Below are positions 19,730 to 28,729 of a DNA stretch of 64,000 nt, in pieces; within the stretch, counting starts at the first letter, position 1, and the number at the start of each line of letters is the position of its first letter. The position numbers were made by a program, and so were the translations under genes. Origin of the DNA: Niveispirillum cyanobacteriorum (GTDB taxonomy: Bacteria; Pseudomonadota; Alphaproteobacteria; Azospirillales; Azospirillaceae); the NCBI RefSeq assembly GCF_002868735.1, contig NZ_CP025611.1, positions 1,420,501 to 1,484,500 on the forward strand, in the 5' to 3' direction. Under the pieces are notes generated by a model, which saw only the letters and a program-made list of their open reading frames with translations, did no database searches and was not told the DNA's origin.

Positions 19730-20568
19730 AGCGTCTCTCCCAGCAACTCAGGTCCCAGGGTCCCGGCAAAGGACGTGGCGACCGGCCCCGTCATCAGGAC
19801 ATGGCCATCGTCCCGCCATTCGATATTCAACACACCGCCATCCAGGGTGACGGAGACACGGCGACCCTGGACCAGACCCCGGCGGATGGCGGCCACGCCG
19901 ACCGCGCAGGCACCCGACCCGCAGGCATCGGTGATGCCCGCCCCGCGTTCCCAGACACGCATGCGCACCGATGCGGGGCCGGTGACGCTCACCACCTCGA
20001 TATTGGCGCGGTCGGGGAAGAAGGGATGGCGTTCCAGTTGCGGACCCCACTGCGTCAGGTCCACGGCTTCAGCATCCGGCACGAAATGCACCGCATGCGG
20101 GTTGCCCATATTGACGCCCACGCCGTCAGACAGCGGCCCGGCGGAAGCCGGCAGATGCAGGGTGTCGCAAGGTTCCGCCACCGGGATCTGCTGCCAATCC
20201 AGCCGCGCCGGCCCCATATCGACCGTCACCGTACCGTCTTCGTGCAACCAGCAGCGCAGCAGGCCGGAAATGGTCTGGATCACCAGTTCATCCCGGCCGA
20301 GCCCCTTACCCACCAAGGACGCGACGCAGCGCGTGGCATTGCCACAGGCGCCGGCTTCGCTGCCATCGGGGTTCAGGATACGCATGAAGATGTCGGCCAC
20401 CTTGTCCTGCGGCGGTTCGATCAGGATCAACTGATCAAACCCCACCCCACGGCGACGGTCGCCAATGGCGCGTGCGTGGGCCGCCGTCAGGGGGACAGGC
20501 CGGGTGCGGGCGTCGATGACCACAAAGTCATTACCAAGCCCGTGCATCTTCAAAAACGGTATCGTCAT
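19726..20568 (-). CDS. dapF: Diaminopimelate epimerase
   Basis: DapF interconverts LL- and meso-diaminopimelate for lysine and peptidoglycan synthesis. The 280-residue protein has both catalytic cysteines: Cys75 in EAGACGNATRC and Cys216 in TDACGSGACAVG. It begins with MHGLGNDFVVIDAR, the usual N-terminus. It is first in a tight dapF-mtaB-ftsY operon, a common arrangement in alphaproteobacteria. Confidence 0.98.
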   Translation of the reverse strand: MTIPFLKMHGLGNDFVVIDARTRPVPLTAAHARAIGDRRRGVGFDQLILIEPPQDKVADIFMRILNPDGSEAGACGNATRCVASLVGKGLGRDELVIQTISGLLRCWLHEDGTVTVDMGPARLDWQQIPVAEPCDTLHLPASAGPLSDGVGVNMGNPHAVHFVPDAEAVDLTQWGPQLERHPFFPDRANIEVVSVTGPASVRMRVWERGAGITDACGSGACAVGVAAIRRGLVQGRRVSVTLDGGVLNIEWRDDGHVLMTGPVATSFAGTLGPELLGETL

Positions 20569-20706
20569 AACGCCTTATATAAGCCCGACAGCCCGAGGCG
20601 TAAACGGCGGCGCAGACGGGGCGGGGATGCACGGGCGGCGTGGGGCGTGGACGCGGATTGAAACACAACCGGATTAATGCAAGATTATGGGGAGGCACCA
20701 CGGAGC

Positions 20707-20913
20707 ATGACCATGCGCCCTGTACAGAAACCCGATGCCGAGTTTGACTGGCAGCCCAGGGATGAAGCCGAGCTGGCCGCGCTTAAGGCCGCGGTGGAAG
20801 AGGCGCTGGCGGACCCGATGGGTGTTCCGCATGAAGAGGTGGTTGCTTGGCTCAAGCAACTGGAAGCCGGCAACTTTGATGCGCCGATGCCGGTCCCTCG
20901 TTTGCTGAGTTAA
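20707..20913 (+). CDS. Probable antitoxin of a ParE-type pair
   Basis: This short acidic protein (68 residues from MTMRPVQKPDAEFDW) is mostly helical in character, with the segment DEAELAALKAAVEEALADP. It ends 1-13 bases before a ParE/RelE-like toxin gene, depending on that gene's start. Size, charge and position suggest an antitoxin, but I do not recognise a named DNA-binding fold. Starts at 20677 and 20713 are alternatives; 20713 has GGAG at a good distance. Confidence 0.65.
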   Translation: MTMRPVQKPDAEFDWQPRDEAELAALKAAVEEALADPMGVPHEEVVAWLKQLEAGNFDAPMPVPRLLS

Positions 20914-20926
20914 AGTGCCGATAGCG

Positions 20927-21214
20927 ATGAAAGTGGTCTGGCGGCCCGCCGCGCTGGCAGACTTGAGCCGCTTGATCAGTCACATTGCCATGGACAATCC
21001 GTCCGCCGCTGCAAGGCTGTCGAGGCGGTTGCGGCAGGCCGCAGAGAATCTGCCTATCTTTCCTTACAAGGGCCGGGTTGGTGCGATCCCCGACACACGG
21101 GAGTTGGTAACAGTTCAGCCCTACATCATTGTCTACAAGGTCGTGCCGGACGAAAGTTCCTTAGACGTCCTCCGCGTCTGGCACGCCGCGCAATCCCGGC
21201 AGGAAGACGATTAG
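20927..21214 (+). CDS. ParE/RelE-family toxin
   Basis: The 95-residue product has the RelE/ParE superfamily pattern: MKVVWRPAALADLSRLISHIAMDNPSAAARL, then LPIFPYKGRVGAIPDTRELVTVQPYIIVYKV, then VLRVWHAAQSR. These are the conserved N-terminal strand-helix, the central arginine-bearing loop and the C-terminal H-x-R type end. ParE members poison gyrase, while RelE members cut mRNA; the ARQ/H-R end here is nearer ParE. A GTG at 20915 would add four residues. Confidence 0.85.
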   Translation: MKVVWRPAALADLSRLISHIAMDNPSAAARLSRRLRQAAENLPIFPYKGRVGAIPDTRELVTVQPYIIVYKVVPDESSLDVLRVWHAAQSRQEDD

Positions 21215-21223
21215 GCCCGCTCC

Positions 21224-22237
21224 CTACCGCTTCCCCTCAATCACCTTGAACCCATCCGCCTCCGCCACCGTGCGGCGGGACTTGAAGTGTTTGTCCACCA
21301 CCGCCTCATAGGGCAGGTGCTTGTTGGCGACCAGCAGCATGGTGCCGCCGCTGCCCAGCGCTTCCGCAGCACGGGTGATGAACTGGCTGCCCAAGGTCAC
21401 GTCGGTGGCTTTGCCGGTGTGAAACGGCGGGTTGGTGATAACCCAGTCGAAGCGGCCGCGCGGCAGGCCCGCCGTGACATCGGCCCAATGGTATTTCAGG
21501 ACCGTGCCCCCGGCCAGCGGGGCCACATTGACAGCCGCCGCCGCCAGTGACGCGGCGTCGGCCTCATACAAATCCAGCCCCGTGACGCGGCCCGGTGCCG
21601 CGCGCAGCAGTTCGGCGGACAGATAGCCCCAGCCGGCGCCCAGATCGGCCACCCGCCCCCGGATGGCACCCGGAAACTGGGCGGCCAGGAGGCGCGACCC
21701 GATATCGATCTTGTTCCAGCCATGCATGCCAGGACCGGCGGTAAAGCCTGTAGCGGCCACGGGGCGCACGGCCCCACCGGCGCGCCAATCGGCCAGCACC
21801 GCCGGTGCCTCACCGGCACCCTTGCGCCACCAGAAGACGCGGGCATGGTATTTGGACAGGCTTTCCACCTCCCCGAATGCATCCTTCACCGCCTTCATCA
21901 GGCTGGTGACGCCGGTATCATTGTCGCCCGAACAGACCAGCAGCCCACCAACGGGCAAGGCGTCCCAGGCCTGGGCGATGCTGGCCAGGCTTTCGGCCTT
22001 GTGCTTGGTCATCAGGCAGAGGCCCGCCTGATACTCGCCATCGGGCAGGGTCTGTGCTACACGGAACCCGGCCGCCGTCAGTGCGTCATGCGCGGGCTTG
22101 AAGCCCGTGACGCAGGTTAGCGCCCGCAAACCGGGCGGCAGCTCGGCATCGGCCTGGACATTCAGGATGAAGCCCGACACCGGCAGGGGCAGCATGCCGG
22201 CGGCGAACGGGTGGTGGAGGGTTTTGGCAATCGACAT
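21224..22237 (-). CDS. rsmC: RsmC-like 16S rRNA guanine-N2 methyltransferase
   Basis: The 337-residue protein from MSIAKTLHHPFAAGML has two methyltransferase-like halves, as RsmC does. The C-terminal half carries the SAM site VADLGAGWGYLSAELL and the amino-methyltransferase motif NPPFHTG. RsmC methylates G1207 of 16S rRNA. The N-terminal half is the degenerate substrate-binding copy. An upstream start would add 36 unlikely residues. It is divergent from the GtrA-like gene. The specific target is inferred. Confidence 0.8.
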   Translation of the reverse strand: MSIAKTLHHPFAAGMLPLPVSGFILNVQADAELPPGLRALTCVTGFKPAHDALTAAGFRVAQTLPDGEYQAGLCLMTKHKAESLASIAQAWDALPVGGLLVCSGDNDTGVTSLMKAVKDAFGEVESLSKYHARVFWWRKGAGEAPAVLADWRAGGAVRPVAATGFTAGPGMHGWNKIDIGSRLLAAQFPGAIRGRVADLGAGWGYLSAELLRAAPGRVTGLDLYEADAASLAAAAVNVAPLAGGTVLKYHWADVTAGLPRGRFDWVITNPPFHTGKATDVTLGSQFITRAAEALGSGGTMLLVANKHLPYEAVVDKHFKSRRTVAEADGFKVIEGKR

Positions 22238-22337
22238 GGCCGAACGCGTAACCCATCCGCTGGCCGGTGTCGAGTGGCGTGACCGCGCGCGCGAAAGCGT
22301 GTAGCAAAGGGCCATTCCCCAGCAGCCGCCGGCCATC

Positions 22338-22775
22338 ATGAGCAAACCAGTCCCCCGCCAGTTCGCCAGCTTCGCCCTGATCGGGGTGGGCGGCCTGTTC
22401 GTCGATATGGCGGCCCTGGCCGTGGCCTTGCATCTGCTGGGTCTCGACCCCTATGGCGGGCGCGTCTTCTCCTATCTGATGGCCGCGACCTTCACCTGGT
22501 ACATGAACCGGCAATTCACCTTTACCGGCGTCAGCCGGCGCGGGGCCATCCGGCAATGGGCGCGGTTCCTGGCCGCAAATGCCGTGGGGGCCGTGGTGAA
22601 TTACGGCGTCTATGTGCTGGTGCTGAAGGTCGGTCCCTGGGTGATTGCCGGCATCGGCCTGTGGCCGGAGGGGCTGACGGCCCTTCTACCCTATGCCGGC
22701 GTGGCGGCGGGCAGCGTTTCGGGGCTGGTTTTCAACTTTGTCTTGTCGAAGAAGCTGGTCTTCCGCAACGCCTGA
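22338..22775 (+). CDS. GtrA-like four-helix membrane protein
   Basis: GtrA-family proteins are small membrane proteins implicated in flipping or transferring polyprenyl-phosphate sugars during surface glycan modification. The 145-residue product has four hydrophobic helices (about 10-30, 40-55, 77-97 and 112-135). It has the family signature YLMAATFTWYMNRQFTF and the closing VFNFVLSKKLVF. No glycosyltransferase is directly linked, although a family 10 enzyme is encoded 3 kb downstream. Confidence 0.88.
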   Translation: MSKPVPRQFASFALIGVGGLFVDMAALAVALHLLGLDPYGGRVFSYLMAATFTWYMNRQFTFTGVSRRGAIRQWARFLAANAVGAVVNYGVYVLVLKVGPWVIAGIGLWPEGLTALLPYAGVAAGSVSGLVFNFVLSKKLVFRNA

Positions 22776-22886
22776 TGTGACCGGGCACATCCATAAGACA
22801 GAGGGCGCAAGCCACCGGTGGCGGACCCGTTCGGGCCCATGCTATGCATGCTTCAATAACAAGGGGTTCGGGGAGCTTTTTCACGC

Positions 22887-25800
22887 ATGCCATCGGCACG
22901 GTTCTATCGCTGGATGACCTGGGGCATGACCCTGGCCCTGGCAACCGGTGCCGGTGTCGCGGTATGGCAGGAAAGCCGTACATCGGCCTTGCAGTCAGAA
23001 GTGCTGGCCCGGTTCGGGCGCGACCTGACCTGGCGGGTGGAGCCCGGCCCCAACCCAGATATCCGTTTTCCGGGCCAGGGGCCCTATGATGCCCGCCTGG
23101 GCTATGCCGCCATCCCCAGCTTTGTGGAACGGCTGGTCGCCGCCGATTATCGTGTGGATTTACAGGCGCGGCCCAGCGCGCAGTTACGCGACTACATGGA
23201 TTTCGGCGGCTTTGCGCCATATGCGGAGAAGACGTCGGGCGGCCTGTCCATCCGTGACCAGATGGGCAATCCCCTGTTCGACGCGCGTTATCCCGAACGC
23301 ATCTATGCCGGGTTTAATGAGGTGCCGAAGCTGGTGGCCGATACGCTGCTGTTCATTGAGAACCGGGAGCTGTTGGATACGACATATCCCAACCGCAATC
23401 CGGCGGTGGAGTGGGACCGGTTCGGTTTGGCCGTCATCAACATTCCGCTGAAATTCATCGACCCTGACAGCCCGCGCGCCGGCGGCTCCACCCTGGCCAC
23501 GCAGATCGAGAAATACCGCCACTCACCAGAGGGGCGGACGGGCAGCGGCGTGGAAAAGCTGCGGCAGATGATGTCGGCCTCTGTGCGCGCCTACAAGGGC
23601 GGGCCGGACACGACGCGCGTGCGCCATCAGATATTAGTGGATTACCTGAACTCCACCCCCCTTTCCGCCCGCCCCGGCGTGGGCGAGGTCAATGGGCTGG
23701 GCGATGGTCTCTGGGCCTGGTACGGCACTGACTTCGCCGTCGCCAACCGCATCCTGCGCGGCCAGCCCCGGACCGAGGAGGACTTGCAGGTCCAGGCCGT
23801 GGTTTACAAACAGGTGTTGAGCCTGCTGCTGGCCCAGCGGCGGCCATCGGCCTATCTGGGCACCAATGGCCGCAAGGCGCTGAACGATCTGGCCAATACG
23901 CATCTGACCCTGCTGGAACGCGCCGGCGTCATCTCCGCGCCCCTGGCCGATGCCGCCCGCTTCTTCCCCCTGCGGTTCAAGGAAGCACCGCCCGACATTC
24001 CCGAACCCAGCTTTGTGGAGCAGAAGGCCACCAACGCCATCCGGGCCCGGCTGCTGGGCATGCTGGGTGTGCCCAGCCTGTATGCGCTGGACCGGCTGGA
24101 CCTTGCGGTCGACACCACCCTGGACCAGCCGACACAGGCGCGGGTGACAGAGACGCTGAAGAAACTGGCCGACCCCGCGCAGGCGGCGGCCTTAGGCCTG
24201 GTTGGTGACCGGCTGCTGAACAATGCCGATCCGGCCCGCATCGTCTATTCCGTCACCCTGTTCGAGCGCACCGCAGACGCGAATCTTGTCCGGGTGCAGG
24301 TGGACACCCTGCCTCAGCCGCTGGATCTGAACGAGGGGGCCAAGCTCGACCTGGGGTCCACCGCCAAGCTGCGTACGTTGGTCACCTACCTGGAGATCAT
24401 CGCGCGGCTGCATGCCCGCTACATCACGCGGGAAAGTTATGAGCTGGAGGCGGCGGCACTGGAGGCGCCTGACCGGCTGACGCAATGGGTGCTGCGCACC
24501 ATGGCTGCCAACCCCAGCATCGGCATCGCCCCCCTGCTGGACCTTGCGATGGAGCGGGAATATTCGGCCAGCCCCGCCGAACGCTTTTTCACGGGCGGCG
24601 GCCTGCACAGTTTCGGGAATTTCGATGACAAGGATGATGGCAAGGTCATCACCGTGTCAGAGGCGTTCCGCCACTCCGTCAACCTCGTCTTCATCCGCAT
24701 GATGCGGGACATCGTGAACCATTACATCGCCGAGGGGCCGGACAGCCGCGACGATCTGATGGACGATCCCCGCCACCCGGCCCGCCGCACCTATCTGGCA
24801 CAGTTCGCCGATCAGGAGGGCAGCGCTTATCTCAACAAGTTCTGGTCCGATTATAAGGGGCTGGAGCCGGAAGCGGCACTCGACAAGCTGGCCAAGCGCA
24901 TCCGGGCCACGCCGGACCGGCTGTCGGTTATTTTCCGCTCCGCCCTGCCCAATGCCACGGCAGAAGACCTGGGCGTCTTCCTGAACCGGCACATGCCCGC
25001 CGGCGGCCCGCCTGAGGCACAAGTCAAGGCGCTGTTTGACCGCTATAACCCCGATAATTGGTCACTTAACGACCGGGGCTATATTGTCGGCGTGCATCCC
25101 CTGGAACTGTGGCTGGTCGGATATCTACAGGACAGCCGGCAGGCCCAGCGCGGGGAGATGCTGAAGGATAGCAGCGTGCCGCGCCAGGAAAGCTATAAAT
25201 GGCTGTTCACGTCGCGCTCCAAACAGGCGCAGGACACACGCATCGGTATCGTGCTGGAGGAAGAGGCATTCAACCGCATCCATGAGGAATGGACGCGCCT
25301 CGGCTATCCGTTCGGCAGCCTGATCGCCAGCTACGCCACCTCCATCGGCAGCTCCGCTGACCGGCCCGGTGCCTTGGCCGAACTGATGGGCGTGATCCTC
25401 AATGACGGCGTGCGTCTGCCCACCCTGCGCGTCGGCCGCCTGCATTTCGCCACGGGCACGCCCTATGAAACCAGCTTCGTGCCGGCCAAGTTGCTGGATG
25501 GGGCGGAACAGGTGATGGAACCGTCGGTCGCCCGCGTCGTGCGCCGCCACCTGCGCGACATTGTGGATAACGGCACCGCGCGGCGCGTTAAGGGCGCCTT
25601 CACTTCCGCCGACGGCACCGAAATGCCCATTGGCGGCAAGACCGGTACGGGCGATCATCGTTTCGAACGCTATGGTCCGGGCGGCGTGGTCCTGGAAAGC
25701 CGCGTCGTCAACCGCACCGCCACCTTCGTCTTCTATATCGGCGACCGCTTCTTCGGCGTGATAACGGCGCATGTGCATGGGCCGGAGGCAGCTGAATACC

Positions 25801-25901
25801 GCTTCACCTCCGCACTGCCCTCACAATTGCTAAAAATACTGGCCCCCGCCCTGAACCCGCTGATCAACACCGATACACAGACGGCGGAGCGGGGACGGTA
25901 G
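22887..25901 (+). CDS. Divergent class A penicillin-binding protein
   Basis: This 1004-residue protein has an N-terminal membrane anchor (about 9-27), a GT51-like glycosyltransferase region (about 130-300) and a transpeptidase region (about 400-990). The transpeptidase motifs are visible: Ser491-Thr-Ala-Lys494 in LGSTAKLRT, Ser597-Val-Asn599 in HSVNLVF, and Lys918-Thr-Gly in GGKTGTG. GT51 motifs are present but altered: IENRELL at 157-163 where EDRRF is usual, and GGSTLATQIEK at 199-209 where GGSTITQQ is usual. It is longer than standard PBP1 proteins, with a large insertion between SxN and KTG. It probably polymerises or cross-links peptidoglycan in the periplasm. Confidence 0.85.
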   Translation: MPSARFYRWMTWGMTLALATGAGVAVWQESRTSALQSEVLARFGRDLTWRVEPGPNPDIRFPGQGPYDARLGYAAIPSFVERLVAADYRVDLQARPSAQLRDYMDFGGFAPYAEKTSGGLSIRDQMGNPLFDARYPERIYAGFNEVPKLVADTLLFIENRELLDTTYPNRNPAVEWDRFGLAVINIPLKFIDPDSPRAGGSTLATQIEKYRHSPEGRTGSGVEKLRQMMSASVRAYKGGPDTTRVRHQILVDYLNSTPLSARPGVGEVNGLGDGLWAWYGTDFAVANRILRGQPRTEEDLQVQAVVYKQVLSLLLAQRRPSAYLGTNGRKALNDLANTHLTLLERAGVISAPLADAARFFPLRFKEAPPDIPEPSFVEQKATNAIRARLLGMLGVPSLYALDRLDLAVDTTLDQPTQARVTETLKKLADPAQAAALGLVGDRLLNNADPARIVYSVTLFERTADANLVRVQVDTLPQPLDLNEGAKLDLGSTAKLRTLVTYLEIIARLHARYITRESYELEAAALEAPDRLTQWVLRTMAANPSIGIAPLLDLAMEREYSASPAERFFTGGGLHSFGNFDDKDDGKVITVSEAFRHSVNLVFIRMMRDIVNHYIAEGPDSRDDLMDDPRHPARRTYLAQFADQEGSAYLNKFWSDYKGLEPEAALDKLAKRIRATPDRLSVIFRSALPNATAEDLGVFLNRHMPAGGPPEAQVKALFDRYNPDNWSLNDRGYIVGVHPLELWLVGYLQDSRQAQRGEMLKDSSVPRQESYKWLFTSRSKQAQDTRIGIVLEEEAFNRIHEEWTRLGYPFGSLIASYATSIGSSADRPGALAELMGVILNDGVRLPTLRVGRLHFATGTPYETSFVPAKLLDGAEQVMEPSVARVVRRHLRDIVDNGTARRVKGAFTSADGTEMPIGGKTGTGDHRFERYGPGGVVLESRVVNRTATFVFYIGDRFFGVITAHVHGPEAAEYRFTSALPSQLLKILAPALNPLINTDTQTAERGR

Positions 25902-25919
25902 CGGTCAACCGATACAAGA

Positions 25920-26744
25920 TCACAGAGCAGAGGTCTGCGATACCTGACGGCAACGCGACGCCTCGACAATGAGGCTCCGGCATGCCTGTAGATAAGCGAA
26001 ATATTTCTGGGCCCGCTTCCAGTTTTCAGTCATGCCTTTCAAACGGTCCCAATAGTCGGAAATTGACAACCGGTTTAAAATATCCATTACGTTATCACCC
26101 GGCGAAATCAAAATCATGCCATCAACATCAAAATATTCGCCAATATTCGGACTACCCATATAAATGGGAATGGTATACGTTGCAAAACAATCCATCAGCT
26201 TTTCAGTAAAATAATGTTCATCAAATGCGTTCTCGATAGCCACGTGAAACATCGATTCAAATAATATGTTCTTGGTGTCGTCAGGCAGAAGCGGATAAGG
26301 AACTCGATCTTCCGCAGCGAACTGGCGGCCCTTGTAAATACGCAACGGCATTGCCGCGCCTTGCGACAAGCCATGTAAGAAACGGAGACGTTCAGCATAC
26401 CCAGTGCGCTTGGGTCGGTCACCGCCCATACTGAACAGAAAACTGGTAGAAAATTCCTTTCTGGAAGGAATCTTCGTTGTATAGAGACACCCAAAGGGTC
26501 TGATTACACAATTCGGAAATATGCTATATCGGGGGTGATACGCAATTATCAAATCAAAGAATCTATAAATCTTAGATAACTCTTCAACATCAATAAGAAA
26601 TTCAAGCGGCTCACAATTGATCAATAGCACCTTATAATTTTCATTCGACTCAATCCGCATCGGTTGGCACCAGTGCACTTCACATGGAAATGGCAGATTT
26701 ATGCGCAGCCACTCAACACCAAAATTCTCCGCCAACATGATCAA
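25920..26744 (-). CDS. Glycosyltransferase family 10 (fucosyltransferase-like)
   Basis: The 274-residue protein has the GT10 donor-binding block FHVAIENAFDEHYFTEKLMDCF, followed by IPIYMGSPNIGEYF, which is characteristic of alpha-1,3-fucosyltransferases and relatives. Such enzymes decorate LPS or capsule with deoxy sugars. The base composition is visibly AT-richer than the flanking genes, which suggests recent transfer. It overlaps the upstream hypothetical gene by 4 bases. It is convergent with the penicillin-binding protein gene, 18 bases away. The acceptor and exact sugar are unknown. Confidence 0.85.
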   Translation of the reverse strand: MIMLAENFGVEWLRINLPFPCEVHWCQPMRIESNENYKVLLINCEPLEFLIDVEELSKIYRFFDLIIAYHPRYSIFPNCVIRPFGCLYTTKIPSRKEFSTSFLFSMGGDRPKRTGYAERLRFLHGLSQGAAMPLRIYKGRQFAAEDRVPYPLLPDDTKNILFESMFHVAIENAFDEHYFTEKLMDCFATYTIPIYMGSPNIGEYFDVDGMILISPGDNVMDILNRLSISDYWDRLKGMTENWKRAQKYFAYLQACRSLIVEASRCRQVSQTSAL

Positions 26745-27358
26745 TCCTGACCGCTGAGAGCTGTGGGCCCGTGATTAGCTGATTTAGGGATAGTCCCACC
26801 GGCGGCATAGGCATGAAACCAAGCCGGAGGAACCGCCACCAATACATTGCGGCGCAAACCGTCATCAAGTATCTGAAAGTAATATTGCGGACAAATCTCC
26901 AGCATGGCATCGATTATTTTATATACTGGCCAATAACCGTGACTGGCCACAATATCACTCACAATCACAATCGGATGCAGAATATTGTCATGGAACCAAC
27001 GCCGGATTACCTGCATCTCCCCCTCCAGCCCAAGATAGTTTTGGTGATGGGCATCCGGGACATAATCCGCCTTGTTGTTGCTCAACTTAACAGCCACTAA
27101 TTTGTTCTGTGATTTCTCGCAAGCCTTGCTCATCGCAGCAAGGGCAGGGCCACCATATAGCATGACTCTAGTTGCTGATGGCTGGCACTCCATTTCAATC
27201 CTAATGGCATCGCAAACGGCAGAACATCGCGGCACAGAAGGCTCTATTCTATAAATATCCTGAAACCCGGATTGCAGTGCATCGGGAACAAGGGGTATTG
27301 AATCATGCCCCATTTCAATCAAAACATCGCAAACGAATTCATCAATTTTAAATTTCAT
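26741..27358 (-). CDS. Hypothetical protein upstream of the GT10 gene
   Basis: I do not recognise this 205-residue protein. It starts MKFKIDEFVCDVLIEMGHD; an earlier start would add 50 Cys- and Trp-rich residues of poor coding quality. The central part alternates hydrophobic strands and helices (ATRVMLYGGPALAAM, HPIVIVSDIVASHGYW), which suggests a globular alpha/beta fold without membrane segments. Its ATGA overlap with the GT10 gene and shared AT-rich composition imply joint transfer and a possible link to glycan synthesis. Confidence 0.6.
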   Translation of the reverse strand: MKFKIDEFVCDVLIEMGHDSIPLVPDALQSGFQDIYRIEPSVPRCSAVCDAIRIEMECQPSATRVMLYGGPALAAMSKACEKSQNKLVAVKLSNNKADYVPDAHHQNYLGLEGEMQVIRRWFHDNILHPIVIVSDIVASHGYWPVYKIIDAMLEICPQYYFQILDDGLRRNVLVAVPPAWFHAYAAGGTIPKSANHGPTALSGQD

Positions 27359-27627
27359 CGGTACGGAACCCCTGAACCTGAACAAATGGCACAAACACGG
27401 GCCCGATCCGCATGCTGTAAAGCTTCCACAGGCTATCCAAATCGACCAAACCGTCAAGCAATTACACAGCCAGAGGCGGCATCCAGCGCCGCTCGCGGGC
27501 GCGGTCACACTGCCCCACCCTTTCGGCCATCCCCTTTATCCACATCATTCACAGCCAAAGACCCCTTCCCCCCGCCGCCCATTGTGCTAGCTTACGGCAT
27601 CCACCCCCTACATCTAGTGTTGGTGCC

Positions 27628-28590
27628 ATGTCCCTGCTGACGCCGAACCCGGTTTACAAGCCTTTCCGCTACCCCTGGGCCTATGAGGCCTGGCTGACGC
27701 AGCAGCGAATCCATTGGCTGCCGGAGGAAGTGCCGCTGGCCGATGACGTCAAGGACTGGCGCAACAACCTGTCGGACGGCGAGCGGAACCTGCTGACGCA
27801 GATTTTCCGATTCTTCACCCAGGCCGATGTCGAGGTGAATAACTGCTACATGCGCAATTACAGCCGCGTGTTTCAGCCGACCGAGGTCTGCATGATGCTG
27901 GCCGCCTTCTCCGCCATGGAGACGGTGCATATCGCGGCCTACAGCCACCTGCTGGACACGATCGGCATGCCCGAGGTCGAGTACTCAGCCTTCCTCCATT
28001 ACAAGGAGATGAAGGACAAGTACGACTATATGCAGAATTTCAATGTCGACAGCAAAAGGGACATCGCCAAGACTTTGGCGGTGTTCGGCGCCTTCACCGA
28101 AGGCCTGCAGCTGTTCGCCAGCTTCGCCATCCTCATGAACTTCCCGCGTTTCGGGAAGATGAAGGGCATGGGCCAGATCGTCACCTGGTCGGTGCGCGAT
28201 GAAAGCCTGCACACCCAGTCGATCATCCAGCTGTTCAAGACCTTCATTTCCGAGAACCCCGAGGTCTGGGATGAGGACTTCCAGCGCGAGCTGTATGTCG
28301 CCTGCGAGACCATCGTGCATCACGAGGATGCCTTCATCGACCTGGCGTTCGAGATGGGGGCGGTTAAAGGCATGGAAGGCGAGGATGTGAAGAAGTACAT
28401 CCGCTACATCGCCGACCGCCGTCTGGCACAGTTGGGCCTGCAGCCCATCTACAAGACCGAAAAGAACCCCCTGCCCTGGATGGATGCCATCCTGAACGGC
28501 GTGGAACACACCAACTTCTTCGAAAACCGCGCCACCGAATATTCCAAGGCCGCCACCAAGGGGTCGTGGGAAGAGGCTTTCGGCGACTGA
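27628..28590 (+). CDS. nrdB: Ribonucleotide reductase class I beta subunit
   Basis: NrdB holds the di-metal centre and tyrosyl radical needed by NrdA to make deoxynucleotides. The 320-residue protein has the ligands Asp67, Glu98, His101, Glu158, Glu192 and His195, and the radical tyrosine as Tyr105 in METVHIAAYSHL. These positions match the E. coli pattern, so a canonical Tyr-type subunit is expected. No nrdA lies beside it in this window; upstream is the AT-rich glycosyltransferase patch. Confidence 0.96.
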   Translation: MSLLTPNPVYKPFRYPWAYEAWLTQQRIHWLPEEVPLADDVKDWRNNLSDGERNLLTQIFRFFTQADVEVNNCYMRNYSRVFQPTEVCMMLAAFSAMETVHIAAYSHLLDTIGMPEVEYSAFLHYKEMKDKYDYMQNFNVDSKRDIAKTLAVFGAFTEGLQLFASFAILMNFPRFGKMKGMGQIVTWSVRDESLHTQSIIQLFKTFISENPEVWDEDFQRELYVACETIVHHEDAFIDLAFEMGAVKGMEGEDVKKYIRYIADRRLAQLGLQPIYKTEKNPLPWMDAILNGVEHTNFFENRATEYSKAATKGSWEEAFGD

Positions 28591-28608
28591 GTTTTCCGGC
28601 TGTTCTGG

Positions 28609-28646
28609 GGCCCGGTACAGCGGCAAAAATGCCGCGCCGGGCCTTT
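28609..28646 (+). terminator. Intrinsic terminator of nrdB
   Basis: A two-part stem, GGCCCGG with CCGGGCC enclosing GCGGC with GCCGC, is followed by TTT. It begins 18 bases past the nrdB stop codon. Confidence 0.7.
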
Positions 28647-28704
28647 AACATGTCCGCCTGCAAAATGCCCCTTCCCAAGCCCCCCTGGCTTGGCGCATAA
28701 AGAA

Positions 28705-28728
28705 GTGCAAACTCATAGGAGCTTGCAC
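28705..28728 (+). promoter_or_regulatory. Hairpin presenting the amn ribosome binding site
   Basis: GTGCAA (28705-28710) can pair with TTGCAC (28723-28728). The AGGAG ribosome binding site (28717-28721) falls in the 12-base loop, and the GTG start is at 28730. This may tune translation, though the stem is only six bases. Confidence 0.35.
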
Positions 28729-28729
28729 A

